Of a stretch of 64,000 bases of DNA, positions 44,882 through 53,085 are shown piece by piece. Location of the stretch: assembly GCF_014196745.1 (NCBI RefSeq), contig NZ_JACIEH010000003.1, forward strand, positions 930,001 to 994,000. Direction: 5' to 3'. The position numbers were made by a program, and so were the translations under genes. The notes beneath the pieces are model-generated. The model saw only the letters and a program-made list of their open reading frames with translations. It made no database searches and was not told the DNA's origin. Source of the DNA: Sphingomonas kyeonggiensis (GTDB lineage Bacteria; Pseudomonadota; Alphaproteobacteria; Sphingomonadales; Sphingomonadaceae). How positions within the stretch are numbered: position 1 is the stretch's first letter; each line of letters begins with the position of its first letter.

Positions 44882-45712
44882 ATGGGGCAGCAACTCGGCA
44901 TCGTCGTGCTGATCGACATTCCCGCCGCGGTCGAGAGCAACTCGCTCGCGGGCAATATCTGGCTGGTCGACAATGGCGGCTGGGATGGCTCGACGGGTGA
45001 AGGCTCGCCCGATCTGGTTTGTGCGATCGATGTGACGGATGCGCAGCTCGATCCTGGCAATGCGGTGCTCAACTGGATCCCGATCGGCATCGGCACCATT
45101 CCGATCAACATCCCGCAGACCTTCTTCCTGTACGACGACGACCGGCGGGCGCTGGCCCAGCGGCCGCTGCCGGCGCTGCACCAGGGCATCTTCCCGGTGC
45201 GCATCCGCAATCTCGTCGGCGATGAAGTCAACATCAAGCACCCCGGGCATCTGCTCAAGGAAGCGCCGCGCGCCGATCCGCAGATGCTGCTGTCGGCGCA
45301 GGGCTTTGTCGATCCGGGTACCGCGCGGTTCAAGCGCACCGGCGAGAGCCGCGTCGCGCAGCCGGGCGACCAGGATCTGGTCTATTATCCCGATCCGGCG
45401 ATCCTGCGCATCCATGGCGAGGCGCTCGACGCGGGCGTGATCTACCCGGCGCAATATGGCTCGCCCGAGATGTTCTCGCGCGGCCTCTACTGGAGTGCCT
45501 CGGTCAATCCCAACCTGCTGGGGCTCTATCGCTACACGATCGAGATCGCGCTCTATTATTCGCGGCGCGACGCCGACGGCAGGGTTGTCGATGACTGGGT
45601 CATCCTCTCGCACGACGCCTGGATCAAGATCTCGACCGGCGCGCCGCGGAACGGATTTCCTGCCGTGACGCTCGATCTCGTCTCGAACGACGCCGGCGCA
45701 CAGGGAGCATAG
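44882..45712 (+). CDS. AidA/PixA-type inclusion-body protein, copy 2 (long)
   Basis: A 276-residue paralogue. The opening LGIVVLIDIPAAVESNSLAG and IWLVDNGG align with copies 1, 3 and 4; the end (LGLYRYTIEIALYY, SHDAWIKIST) matches the family C-terminal strands. Between them an extra stretch of about 100 residues (roughly 95-195, with HPGHLLKEAPRADP and PGDQDLVYYPD) is absent from the others. GGAGGGAAG lies just before the ATG. This insert may be a binding face or a second domain; no known domain is recognised in it. Confidence 0.8.
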   Translation: MGQQLGIVVLIDIPAAVESNSLAGNIWLVDNGGWDGSTGEGSPDLVCAIDVTDAQLDPGNAVLNWIPIGIGTIPINIPQTFFLYDDDRRALAQRPLPALHQGIFPVRIRNLVGDEVNIKHPGHLLKEAPRADPQMLLSAQGFVDPGTARFKRTGESRVAQPGDQDLVYYPDPAILRIHGEALDAGVIYPAQYGSPEMFSRGLYWSASVNPNLLGLYRYTIEIALYYSRRDADGRVVDDWVILSHDAWIKISTGAPRNGFPAVTLDLVSNDAGAQGA

Positions 45713-45713
45713 C

Positions 45714-46280
45714 ATGGCACGCGCAGCCCGATCGGCCGAAACCGCCGCCAAGCCGGCACCCAAACCCATGCCGGCACCCAAACCCGGCTCGGTAAGGCAG
45801 GCGACCAACGTGATGGCGTTGGTCGATGTCGTCGGGGCGCTCGGTTCGGGCACCTTGGCCAGGAGCCTGTTCCTCTTCGACAACAATCGCGGCGCCGGAT
45901 CGACCGGCCACGGCACCGGCAGCCTGTCCACGGTCGCGCAGCAGGACGATGTGGTGGTGTGGACCACCATGGCGCTCGAATGCGAGGCCTTCGCACGGCT
46001 CCAGCTCGTCGAGATCGACAGCGCCTATGCCGAATATGTCGCGCTCGACGCGGGCGCGTTCAGCGAGACGCCCGAAGTCTATTGGCTCGCCACGATCCTC
46101 AAGCCGCTGCCGGTGGACGGCGTGCCCTATCGCCTGTCCTATCGGCTCGGCAGTGCGGACGTACCCTATCGCGCGGTAGTCGAATCACGCCTGGTTCCCC
46201 CGCCGGTCGCGGTCGCGCCGCCGATACCCGCCCAGCCCGACGAGCCGGCGCTCGATCCGAGCCAGGAGGACGCAAAGTGA
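45714..46280 (+). CDS. AidA/PixA-type inclusion-body protein, copy 3
   Basis: A 188-residue paralogue that starts two bases after copy 2. An Ala/Pro/Lys-rich N-terminal arm (AAKPAPKPMPAPKPG) precedes the family strand TNVMALVDVVGALGSGTLA and FLFDNNRG. The C-terminal part YRLSYRLGSADVPYRAVVES fits the family, followed by a Pro-rich tail (PPPVAVAPPIPAQPDEPA). The flexible ends are specific to this copy and suggest an interaction or packing role. Its stop overlaps the GTG of copy 4. Confidence 0.78.
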   Translation: MARAARSAETAAKPAPKPMPAPKPGSVRQATNVMALVDVVGALGSGTLARSLFLFDNNRGAGSTGHGTGSLSTVAQQDDVVVWTTMALECEAFARLQLVEIDSAYAEYVALDAGAFSETPEVYWLATILKPLPVDGVPYRLSYRLGSADVPYRAVVESRLVPPPVAVAPPIPAQPDEPALDPSQEDAK

Positions 46281-46855
46281 CGCCGCACATGTTCATCCAG
46301 CCCCGGATCAAGCCGCGCGAGATCACGCGCAACACGGTACAGGTCAATGTCGTCGTCGTGGTCGATGTGGCGCAGGTGCTTGCCACCGGCAGCCTCGATG
46401 GCGCGCTGATGATGGTCGACAACAGCGTCACCATCGCCGGCGATCCCAGCCCCGGGCGCGGCACCGCCAATCTGGCGACGCAGTGCACCTACGGCACCGT
46501 GGTCAACTGGATACTCCAGACGGTCGCGCCCTATGGCACGCCGCTGCCGATCGAGTTCGTCGACATCCGCTTCGAGGAGCAGGTCTGCCTGAAGCTGGGG
46601 CGCTATGGCGATATCGCCTGGGACAAGTCGCCGGATGCGATCCCGGGGATCACGCCCAGCTACAACTACTGGGCCGGGCTGGTGATGCCGGATCTGCCGC
46701 CCAGGCTCTATCCCTATACGATCGAACTGAAGATCGGCGATCTGCACGTTTCGGTGTCGACGCCGTCGCTCGACGTTTGGACGGTTCCCGCTCCCTCGGC
46801 GCCCAGGGGCCTGCAAGCCGATGCGAGCGGCATCATCACGGGAGAAATCGGATGA
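46277..46855 (+). CDS. AidA/PixA-type inclusion-body protein, copy 4
   Basis: A 192-residue paralogue. The family strand is VQVNVVVVVDVAQVLATGSL with MMVDNSV, and the end is YPYTIELKIGDLHVSVSTPS. The start is a GTG at 46277 overlapping the previous stop (GTGA), supported by AGGAGG seven bases upstream; an ATG at 46289 is the alternative. Its stop overlaps the next ATG (ATGA). Residues 140-165 contain SYNYWAGLVMPDLPPRLYP, an aromatic segment found in related form in copy 1 (RWRAWTGLVPCDTPPGRY). Confidence 0.8.
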   Translation: MTPHMFIQPRIKPREITRNTVQVNVVVVVDVAQVLATGSLDGALMMVDNSVTIAGDPSPGRGTANLATQCTYGTVVNWILQTVAPYGTPLPIEFVDIRFEEQVCLKLGRYGDIAWDKSPDAIPGITPSYNYWAGLVMPDLPPRLYPYTIELKIGDLHVSVSTPSLDVWTVPAPSAPRGLQADASGIITGEIG

Positions 46856-47433
46856 CCAAGGCATTGCTGCTGATCGACGTGCAGAAGGAGTATTTCTCCG
46901 AAGGCAAGCTCGCCCTGCCGGGGATGGAAGCCGCCCTCGAGCCGATCGAGGCGCTGATCGCGCATTTCCGCGCCGGCTACCTGCCGGTCCTGTTCGTCCA
47001 GCACGTCGCGCTCGATGCCGATCCCGAGGCGCCGTTCGCGGCCTTTGCGACCGGCACGGAGCTGCACGACAGGCTCCAGCCCGAGCTGCACGACGCGGTG
47101 ATCGCCAAATCCTCCCCGAATGCCTTCGTCCAGAGCTGGCTGCAGGCCAGGCTGCAGGGGCAGGGCGTCACCGAACTGGTGATCGCGGGTGCGATGACCC
47201 AGACCTGCATCGATTCGACTGCGCGCGGCGCGCTCGACTTCGGTTATCCGGTGACGATCGCGAGCGATGCCTGCGTGGCCGGCGCGCTCGAATGGGAAGG
47301 CAAGGCGATCTCGGCGGCGCAGGTGCAGAAGACCTTCCTCGCCGCGCTCGCCGCGCTGATGGCGGTCAAGCCGGTTGCGGAGATCATCGCGCCCCCCGAA
47401 GCCCTGGCGGCCGAGGATGGGCCTGCGGCCTGA
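46852..47433 (+). CDS. Isochorismatase-like cysteine hydrolase
   Basis: A 193-residue enzyme of the isochorismatase/nicotinamidase superfamily. The catalytic triad is visible: Asp9 in ALLLIDVQKEYF, Lys in IAKSSPNAFVQSW and Cys in AGAMTQTCIDSTARGA. Such enzymes hydrolyse amides, ureas, carbamates or vinyl ethers. It is the last gene of the decarboxylase/adenylation/PixA operon, with an ATGA overlap. A hydrolase acting on an amide that the adenylating enzyme forms would make a reversible pair; this is inferred. Confidence 0.88.
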   Translation: MTKALLLIDVQKEYFSEGKLALPGMEAALEPIEALIAHFRAGYLPVLFVQHVALDADPEAPFAAFATGTELHDRLQPELHDAVIAKSSPNAFVQSWLQARLQGQGVTELVIAGAMTQTCIDSTARGALDFGYPVTIASDACVAGALEWEGKAISAAQVQKTFLAALAALMAVKPVAEIIAPPEALAAEDGPAA

Positions 47434-47528
47434 CTTCCGGTCGCCTTGCCTGCGCGCGAGCCGCTCGACGCGGGAACTCGGGTAAATCCCCACGGTTGAT
47501 CCCGTCGAACCGACAGGGAGAAATTCCG

Positions 47529-48044
47529 ATGGCCGACCAGGAGTTTACCGACGCGATTGCGCTTCTCAAGGCGGATCACCGCAAGGTTGAGGCGCTCTTC
47601 GAGAAATATGAAGGGACCGGCGGTGCCGCGGCGAAGAAGAAGCTCGCGCACCGGATCTGCGTCGAGCTCAAGATCCACACGATGCTCGAGGAGGAGATCT
47701 TCTACCCCGCCTATCGCGGCAAGATCGAGGACGACATGCTCGACGAAGCTTATGTCGAGCATGACGGCGCCAAGGTGCTGATCAACGATATCGAGGCGGG
47801 CAGCCCCGAGGACGATTTCTACGACGCCAAGGTCAAGGTGCTCTCCGAGGAGACCACCCATCACGTCAAGGAAGAGGAGATGCGCGGGGAGGGCATGTTC
47901 GCCCAATGCCGCAAGGTGGAAGATGTCGACCTGGTCGCGCTGCGTGACGCGATGCTGGCCCGCAAGAAGGAGCTGGTGGCGCAGGAGGAAAGCCAGGGCT
48001 TGCCCCCGGCGGAACCACATGCGGTGAAGCTCCAGCCGGCCTGA
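47529..48044 (+). CDS. Hemerythrin-like HHE-domain protein
   Basis: A 171-residue protein with an HHE cation-binding domain, likely holding a diiron centre that senses or stores oxygen or iron. The repeated ligand pattern is LLKADHRKVEALF, LKIHTMLEEEIFYP, YVEHDGAKVLI and TTHHVKEEEMRGEG. The C-terminal tail is disordered. The start at 47529 is preceded by GGGAG. A gap of 95 bases from the previous operon suggests its own promoter. Proteins of this size in sphingomonads are common and mostly uncharacterised. Confidence 0.9.
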   Translation: MADQEFTDAIALLKADHRKVEALFEKYEGTGGAAAKKKLAHRICVELKIHTMLEEEIFYPAYRGKIEDDMLDEAYVEHDGAKVLINDIEAGSPEDDFYDAKVKVLSEETTHHVKEEEMRGEGMFAQCRKVEDVDLVALRDAMLARKKELVAQEESQGLPPAEPHAVKLQPA

Positions 48045-48789
48045 TGCCCGGCGTCCGGACCGGGTCTCCAACGTCGGCGATCGCTGGCTGTGTTGGACCA
48101 CGGAAAGTATGAGCCAAACGACCACGCGAAACCGCCAATCCCAAATTAATGACCCTCGCGAGCTTGGGCTGCTTCGTTTGTTTCCCCACGAAACTTGGGC
48201 CGTTCGTTGGTGGCCTTGGTTCTGATATCTCCGGAGTAGGTCAGTCGGATTGGGTTTGTTGCCGTTCGCATCTGAGGCAGCTTTGCGCCCCAATCGCAGT
48301 CATTGAAGGCGTGAGCGATCACTCCCAAAAGCGGCTATACGTTAAGTGGCATCATCAGCGATGAGCCCGGCTCATTGCTACGCGAAGACGGCACCCGATT
48401 GTTGTCCGGCGCAGTTCGGCCTCCTCCTGGGGTGCAGTTCTGGCGATGTCGCTGTGCGTCTTCGTTCTGATCGCCTCCGAGTTCATGCCGGTCCGCCTTC
48501 TTTCGCCGATCGCGCGTGCGGGCTTTTGTCGAGAAGTGCCGACCAAACTTCGAGGGTTGCTGAGAGCGAGCGCAAAAATGGTCAGGTCTCGATCGCTCCC
48601 ATCGTGTGCGTCGGCCCTTTTTGTCTGCAGTTGGGGCGCAAGCAGTCTGGCGGCTTTTAGATCGGTCCCCTCAGTCCCGTATGTCCCAGGTTGGGTGGGA
48701 AGCGGACTGGCGACTAGCCGCATCAGATTCGGGCACCCTAGTGGAGTTTGGGCAACGCGGCATAGGCACATGCTGTTCGGGGTGGCCGG
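48045..48789. other. Gene-poor spacer of about 745 bases
   Basis: No convincing gene is seen. GC is visibly lower than in flanking genes, runs of TTTG and CAAA are frequent, and short open frames in several phases lack ribosome-binding sites or recognisable protein patterns. It may be the eroded remains of a mobile or intergenic element and marks the left border of the peptide-modification region. No inverted-repeat ends or target duplications could be identified by eye. Confidence 0.5.
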
Positions 48790-50391
48790 TCAGGGGAGTG
48801 ACAGGGCCTCGAGCGCGGGCTTGTCGCTGCGCTTGGCGGGATCGAACCCGCCCGACGGCGACGGCACGGCGCCGCTTCCATGTTGTTCAATCGGGCGCCG
48901 GGCCGGGCGAGGGCCGCGCCCGATTCGGGGTTTGCCCGCCGCCAAGGCAAAGCGCACAGCAGGGCTGAAGAAGTGGGCGAGCGTCTCGTCCTCGAACAAC
49001 CGCCCGAGTTCGGACAGGCGGAGACCCTCGCGTCCGTCGCCCTGCACCCGCCGCTCGATCAATCCCAGATCGGCGAGCTCATCGGCCATGACCTGGTAGC
49101 GGGCTGCGATTTCCGGATGCCGCAGCCGGGCGCCGACGAGCGCCTCGTCCTCGATCCTTCCCTGGCGCAGGCCGGTCGCATAGGACATGGCCAGCAACTC
49201 CTCACCGTCGATGCGCCGCCCCGAGGCGATCGGCAGTTCGCCTGCCTCGACTCGCTCCACATAGCCGCGCACGTCCGGATCGTTTCGAAATGCGTAGCCG
49301 AACATATTGGCGGCACCCGGGCGGGCGGCGACGTGGGAATAGGATGATGCGCCGACCCCGAGCATGTTGACCGAGAGCGAGGTCCGGATTCCCTTGAACC
49401 GATCGACGTGCATGCTGCGGTGCGCGAACCGATTTCCGTCATTGCGCATATAGCCCAGGCGCTCGACTCCCTGCCAGATCAGCATCCGGCCGAGCAGGGT
49501 CTCGAATTCGCCTTCGAATTGGGTGTGCCGGGTCTTGGAGTGATACCATTCCCCCTGCGGTCGGTCGGCGAAGCGGCCATGATACCAGGTGATGTGCGCG
49601 GGCTCGAGCTCGGCCAGCACCTGCAGGTTCGCCCAGCTTTCCTGCGGCGAGCCATGATACAGGCCCTGGATGAGGTCGAGATTCCAGTTGTCGAAGATGT
49701 CCGCTGCGATCGTCGCGGCGTGGATCGCGGTGTCGCGCCTGTAGCCGCGCGCGCCGTACCGCAGCACTTCGTCGTCGAAGGACTGCACGCCGAAGCTGAG
49801 CCGCGTGACGCCGCCTTCCCGAAGGGCCCGCAGCTTGTCGCGACCGTCGGCGGCGGTGAGCGTGAGGGGGCTGGCCTCGACGCAGATCTCCACATCCTCG
49901 CGCACGGCGAAGAGGCCGCGAACCGTTTCGAGCAGGCCGAGCAACTCGCCGGCCTCGAGCACGAGCGGCGTGCCGCCGCCGATATAGATCGACGAGATCC
50001 TGCTGCCTGGAGCCTGCGCGGCCCACCACGCCAGTTCACGCCCGAGCGCGCCGAGATATCGCGTCACCAATGCCGTCCGGGAATCGTCCGCCTTGTGGCG
50101 GCCGCTGAATTGCTCGACCGAATAATGGCAGAAGGTGCACCGGGTCTCGCAAAAGGGAATGTGGATGTACAGGCTCGTATCGCCGCCGAGCTCGACTGCA
50201 TCGAGCACGCGCGCTGCGGTCACCGGCTGATAGGAATCGATCGGCGGATAGATCGCCACCGAGTGCGATCCTCCGAGCACCGTCCGGCTGATTGCGATGC
50301 CGCCCTCGTGCAGCTTTGGCAGAAGGTCGGGCAGGCCGAGCCCCTGGAGCGCCGCCAGCGCCTGATCGAAAGCCATTTGCTGGTCGTTCAT
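48790..50391 (-). CDS. HemN-like radical SAM enzyme of the MNIO cluster
   Basis: A 533-residue radical SAM protein. The cluster-binding motif is CX3CX2C in YIHIPFCETRCTFCHYS (Cys81, Cys85, Cys88), followed by the SAM-binding IYIGGGTPLVLEAGELLGLL, VEASPLTLT and RLSFGVQSFDDEVLRYGAR. These match HemN/HemW and class C radical SAM methylases. The C-terminal third contains a HemN-C-like winged helix (LAMSYATGLRQGRIEDEAL). It lies 40 bases after the methyltransferase-fusion gene on the same strand. HemN itself is unlikely because the context is peptide modification; methylation or cyclopropanation of a peptide side chain is a reasonable inference. Confidence 0.85.
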   Translation of the reverse strand: MNDQQMAFDQALAALQGLGLPDLLPKLHEGGIAISRTVLGGSHSVAIYPPIDSYQPVTAARVLDAVELGGDTSLYIHIPFCETRCTFCHYSVEQFSGRHKADDSRTALVTRYLGALGRELAWWAAQAPGSRISSIYIGGGTPLVLEAGELLGLLETVRGLFAVREDVEICVEASPLTLTAADGRDKLRALREGGVTRLSFGVQSFDDEVLRYGARGYRRDTAIHAATIAADIFDNWNLDLIQGLYHGSPQESWANLQVLAELEPAHITWYHGRFADRPQGEWYHSKTRHTQFEGEFETLLGRMLIWQGVERLGYMRNDGNRFAHRSMHVDRFKGIRTSLSVNMLGVGASSYSHVAARPGAANMFGYAFRNDPDVRGYVERVEAGELPIASGRRIDGEELLAMSYATGLRQGRIEDEALVGARLRHPEIAARYQVMADELADLGLIERRVQGDGREGLRLSELGRLFEDETLAHFFSPAVRFALAAGKPRIGRGPRPARRPIEQHGSGAVPSPSGGFDPAKRSDKPALEALSLP

Positions 50392-50431
50392 CGGTCCACC
50401 TCGAAGACAGGAGCGGCTGGGGAACGGCGCG

Positions 50432-52210
50432 CTAGCCGGGCTTGCGCGCGATGACAGTCATGAAGATGTCGGCGTTGGGACCCGAGTGAACTTCACTTTC
50501 ATATTCAAAATCAAATGGATCTATGACACTTCTCACATATTGCTTGCGCCACTGGGTGGCCCGCTCGCCGACCAGGGTGGGTGTCATCTGGCCCCAGATC
50601 CGCTCGTTCAGGATTTCGAGTCCGGATCGCGCGAAGGCATCGCGGATCCAGTCGTAGATCTGCTCATATTGCACCCAGGGGCCGCCCAGCCGCTGCAGCG
50701 GAAGCCGGATCAGGCGGTGCGTCACCGCGACCCGACCGCCCGGCCGCACCACTCGCGCCATCTCGGCGAGCATCGGCGGGCCGAGGCCAAGCTCCCAGAT
50801 GCCGCCGGTCCATTCGTTTACCGCGGCATCCATCGAATTGTCGGCGAGCGGCAGCCGTTGGGCGAGCCCGACCCTGAAGTTTAGATTGGCGAAGCCGCGC
50901 TGCGTCGCAAAGTCGCGTGCTCGCGCGCTCAGTAGGCGGACCATCTCGATCGAGACGATCTGGCCATCGGTGCCGACACGCGGTGCGAGCCGCCGCGCGA
51001 CTCGGCCGAGCCCCCCGCAGACATCGACCAGCCGGCTCCCCGGCTCGAGACCGAGCAGGGCCGGGTTGGCAGGCAGCAGATCGTCTTCGAGGCGGACGAG
51101 CTTGTCCTCGGCTTCGGGGATCTGGCTCCACAGATTGTCGCCTTCGAGCGCCTTGAGCATGGGGAGTCTGCGCCGAAGATAGTGGCGGCGAAAGGCGAGC
51201 ATCGGGCCTGGCAACGCGAAGCGTGTCGGGTCGGGGCGTTCTACGCCCAGGATCGCGTCGTCGCCGGGCAACGTCTCGACAAGGACGTCGCCGAAGCGTT
51301 CCTCAAGTGCATCGACGGCATCCAGAATTTCGGTGAACATGGTCTCGCCGCTGCCTGCTTCCGGCTCGATCCGCAGTCGCAGCCCGGTCAGGGATGTTTG
51401 CGTTGCCCATCGCAGCGCCGCCGCGCGTGCGCCTTCGTCCAGGATCGCGCGGCCCGGCGCCACCACGGCATGGACCGCAACGCCAGCGCGGATGAGCTCC
51501 TCGATACCCGGGATCGGCACGGGGGGGTGTGGCCAGGCGACGTCCTCGACAATGACCGAGGCGCCCAGGACGCCCAGCGCCGCGCGGGTCTCGCCGCTGG
51601 TGTGCGGATCCGGGGTGCGGAGGCTGAGGTCGTAGAGGCGGATTTCGCCGGCCTGGCGGCGGGCAGCGAGCGCGATCAGCGTCGATCCATGGTCCTGGAG
51701 GCGTGCGCAGCGCAGGCGCAGATCGAGCCCGGTGGGGTTGTAAACCAGCGACGCGAGTGCCTCGGCGGTGTCCGGTGCGTCGAGATCGATCGTGATCGGC
51801 GCACGTTGCTGCACGGCCAGGCGTGTTTCGACGTCATGCCGCAACGTCCTTATCTCGGCGGCTCCGGGTGGCGCGCTCACCAGATAGGCGAATCCCGTCT
51901 CGACCAGCGCGCCGATGATCGCGTCGACCAGATGTCGTTCGGCGTAGCTGCGGTACAACGTCTCGATTGCAACGGGTTCGGCGATCAACTCGTCGAACAA
52001 CTCGACCAGGCCTTCGCCCGGCGGGATGGCCAGGCCGGTTTCGAAATGGCCATGGGCGAGCAGATGATAGCCGCCGACCTCGCCCGGCAGGCGTTCGACT
52101 GCGGGATCGACGATGACATGGAGTGCGCCCGGATCTGACGCGACCTCGCCTTCGCCGGGGGAGTCGGCAACTAGGCTGACGGGATCGACGGTGGTTTCGA
52201 GCTGGGTCAT
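50432..52210 (-). CDS. Recognition-domain/barrel/methyltransferase fusion protein
   Basis: A 592-residue three-part protein. Residues about 35-112 look like a PqqD-type winged-helix peptide-recognition element (VERLPGEVGGYHLLAHG to ALVETGFAYL). Residues about 115-330 alternate strands and helices like a TIM barrel of the radical SAM type (ARRQAGEIRLYDLSLRTP, GVAVHAVVAPGRAILDEGAR), but no CX3CX2C motif is present. Residues 385-592 are a class I methyltransferase, with motif I LVDVCGGLGRVARRL and VARVVRPGGRVAVTHR-like text. The ATG overlaps the preceding stop (ATGA). The middle domain assignment is low-confidence; the methyltransferase is firm. Confidence 0.82.
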   Translation of the reverse strand: MTQLETTVDPVSLVADSPGEGEVASDPGALHVIVDPAVERLPGEVGGYHLLAHGHFETGLAIPPGEGLVELFDELIAEPVAIETLYRSYAERHLVDAIIGALVETGFAYLVSAPPGAAEIRTLRHDVETRLAVQQRAPITIDLDAPDTAEALASLVYNPTGLDLRLRCARLQDHGSTLIALAARRQAGEIRLYDLSLRTPDPHTSGETRAALGVLGASVIVEDVAWPHPPVPIPGIEELIRAGVAVHAVVAPGRAILDEGARAAALRWATQTSLTGLRLRIEPEAGSGETMFTEILDAVDALEERFGDVLVETLPGDDAILGVERPDPTRFALPGPMLAFRRHYLRRRLPMLKALEGDNLWSQIPEAEDKLVRLEDDLLPANPALLGLEPGSRLVDVCGGLGRVARRLAPRVGTDGQIVSIEMVRLLSARARDFATQRGFANLNFRVGLAQRLPLADNSMDAAVNEWTGGIWELGLGPPMLAEMARVVRPGGRVAVTHRLIRLPLQRLGGPWVQYEQIYDWIRDAFARSGLEILNERIWGQMTPTLVGERATQWRKQYVRSVIDPFDFEYESEVHSGPNADIFMTVIARKPG

Positions 52211-53085
52211 GCCTGCGCATCCGCCAGGCCGGGAGCAAGCGACTGCACCACTTGCTCCGTCGCGATGGGCAGCATCAGACCCGAGCCGGCGAACGACTCC
52301 AGGATCGCCGCGACGCGCTCGGTGTCGAGCGAAAGCGATCGGGCAAGCTGCTCGATCGTCGCGGGCCGGGCACAGCCTGCGACCACCGCCGCTGCGCATT
52401 CGGAGAGCTGGACATAGTGTCGTGGCAGCTCGGCCGCCGGGAAATAGACGAGCCAGTGACTGGAGGTCGCCGCGACAGGCTCGTCCGGGTCGAAACTCTC
52501 CGGGTTTTCGATCCACGCCGCAAGGTCGTGCGCGGTCTCCACCAGGGTCGCGGCGCCCGCCAGCGACCAATGCGTTGCCGGGCGGCCAAGGGCAGCGGAG
52601 CCTGGTGCCGCCGCCGGCCAGATAGGGGGAGGGGCTTCGCCCAGCCGTCTGGCGAGCGCCACCGTCGCTAGATCGATCGCGAAGACGTCCTGCCAGGGCG
52701 CGGCCGCGAAATCCGGCCGGGTCGCGAGATGGGCGATGAATGCGCCCGCCGCCTTCCAGAAATTGGGGCCGTAATCGACATAGCCGACCGACTGCGCAAA
52801 TTCGTCCGCGACCCTGTCGAGGTCGAGATCGGTCATGAACAGCAGGTGGCGCGACAGCGGAACCAGGGCGAGCGCGCCCAGTGCGTTGCGCGCCAGCCCA
52901 CGTCGATACATGCCGATATTGGTCGCGCTCTGGTCAGGCGTCCGCGCATAGTCGGCGATGATCGCCAGAGTTTCGCGATCCTGCCCGTCCGGGCGGGGAT
53001 GGGCGGGGTCGAGGACGTGCGCGACGAGCTGGTCGTCGCGCAGGATGCGGCGCCAGGTGTCCCACACGTGCCGCGCATCGGTCAC
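52207..53085 (-). CDS. MNIO partner protein (DUF2063/TglI/MbnC-like)
   Basis: A 292-residue protein that sits, as partner proteins do, directly after the MNIO gene with a GTGA overlap; the start is GTG. Its N-terminal half is helical with NIGMYRRGLARNALGALALV and FAQSVGYVDYGPNFWKAAG, like the helical domain of MNIO partners that present the substrate peptide. Its C-terminal 80 residues resemble a PqqD-type winged helix (CARPATIEQLARSLSLDTER). Overall similarity to DUF2063, TglI or MbnC is weak by eye and the call rests mostly on gene order and fold pattern. It likely binds the precursor and holds the oxidase. Confidence 0.7.
   Translation of the reverse strand: MTDARHVWDTWRRILRDDQLVAHVLDPAHPRPDGQDRETLAIIADYARTPDQSATNIGMYRRGLARNALGALALVPLSRHLLFMTDLDLDRVADEFAQSVGYVDYGPNFWKAAGAFIAHLATRPDFAAAPWQDVFAIDLATVALARRLGEAPPPIWPAAAPGSAALGRPATHWSLAGAATLVETAHDLAAWIENPESFDPDEPVAATSSHWLVYFPAAELPRHYVQLSECAAAVVAGCARPATIEQLARSLSLDTERVAAILESFAGSGLMLPIATEQVVQSLAPGLADAQA

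Noticed and set aside
48045..48789. Insertion-sequence remnant
   Set aside because: No transposase pattern, terminal inverted repeats or target duplication could be seen; kept only as an unexplained spacer.
48837..48850. GCGGGATCGAACCCGC, which looks like a tRNA T-arm
   Set aside because: It lies within the last codons of the radical SAM gene and no acceptor, D or anticodon arm is found around it.
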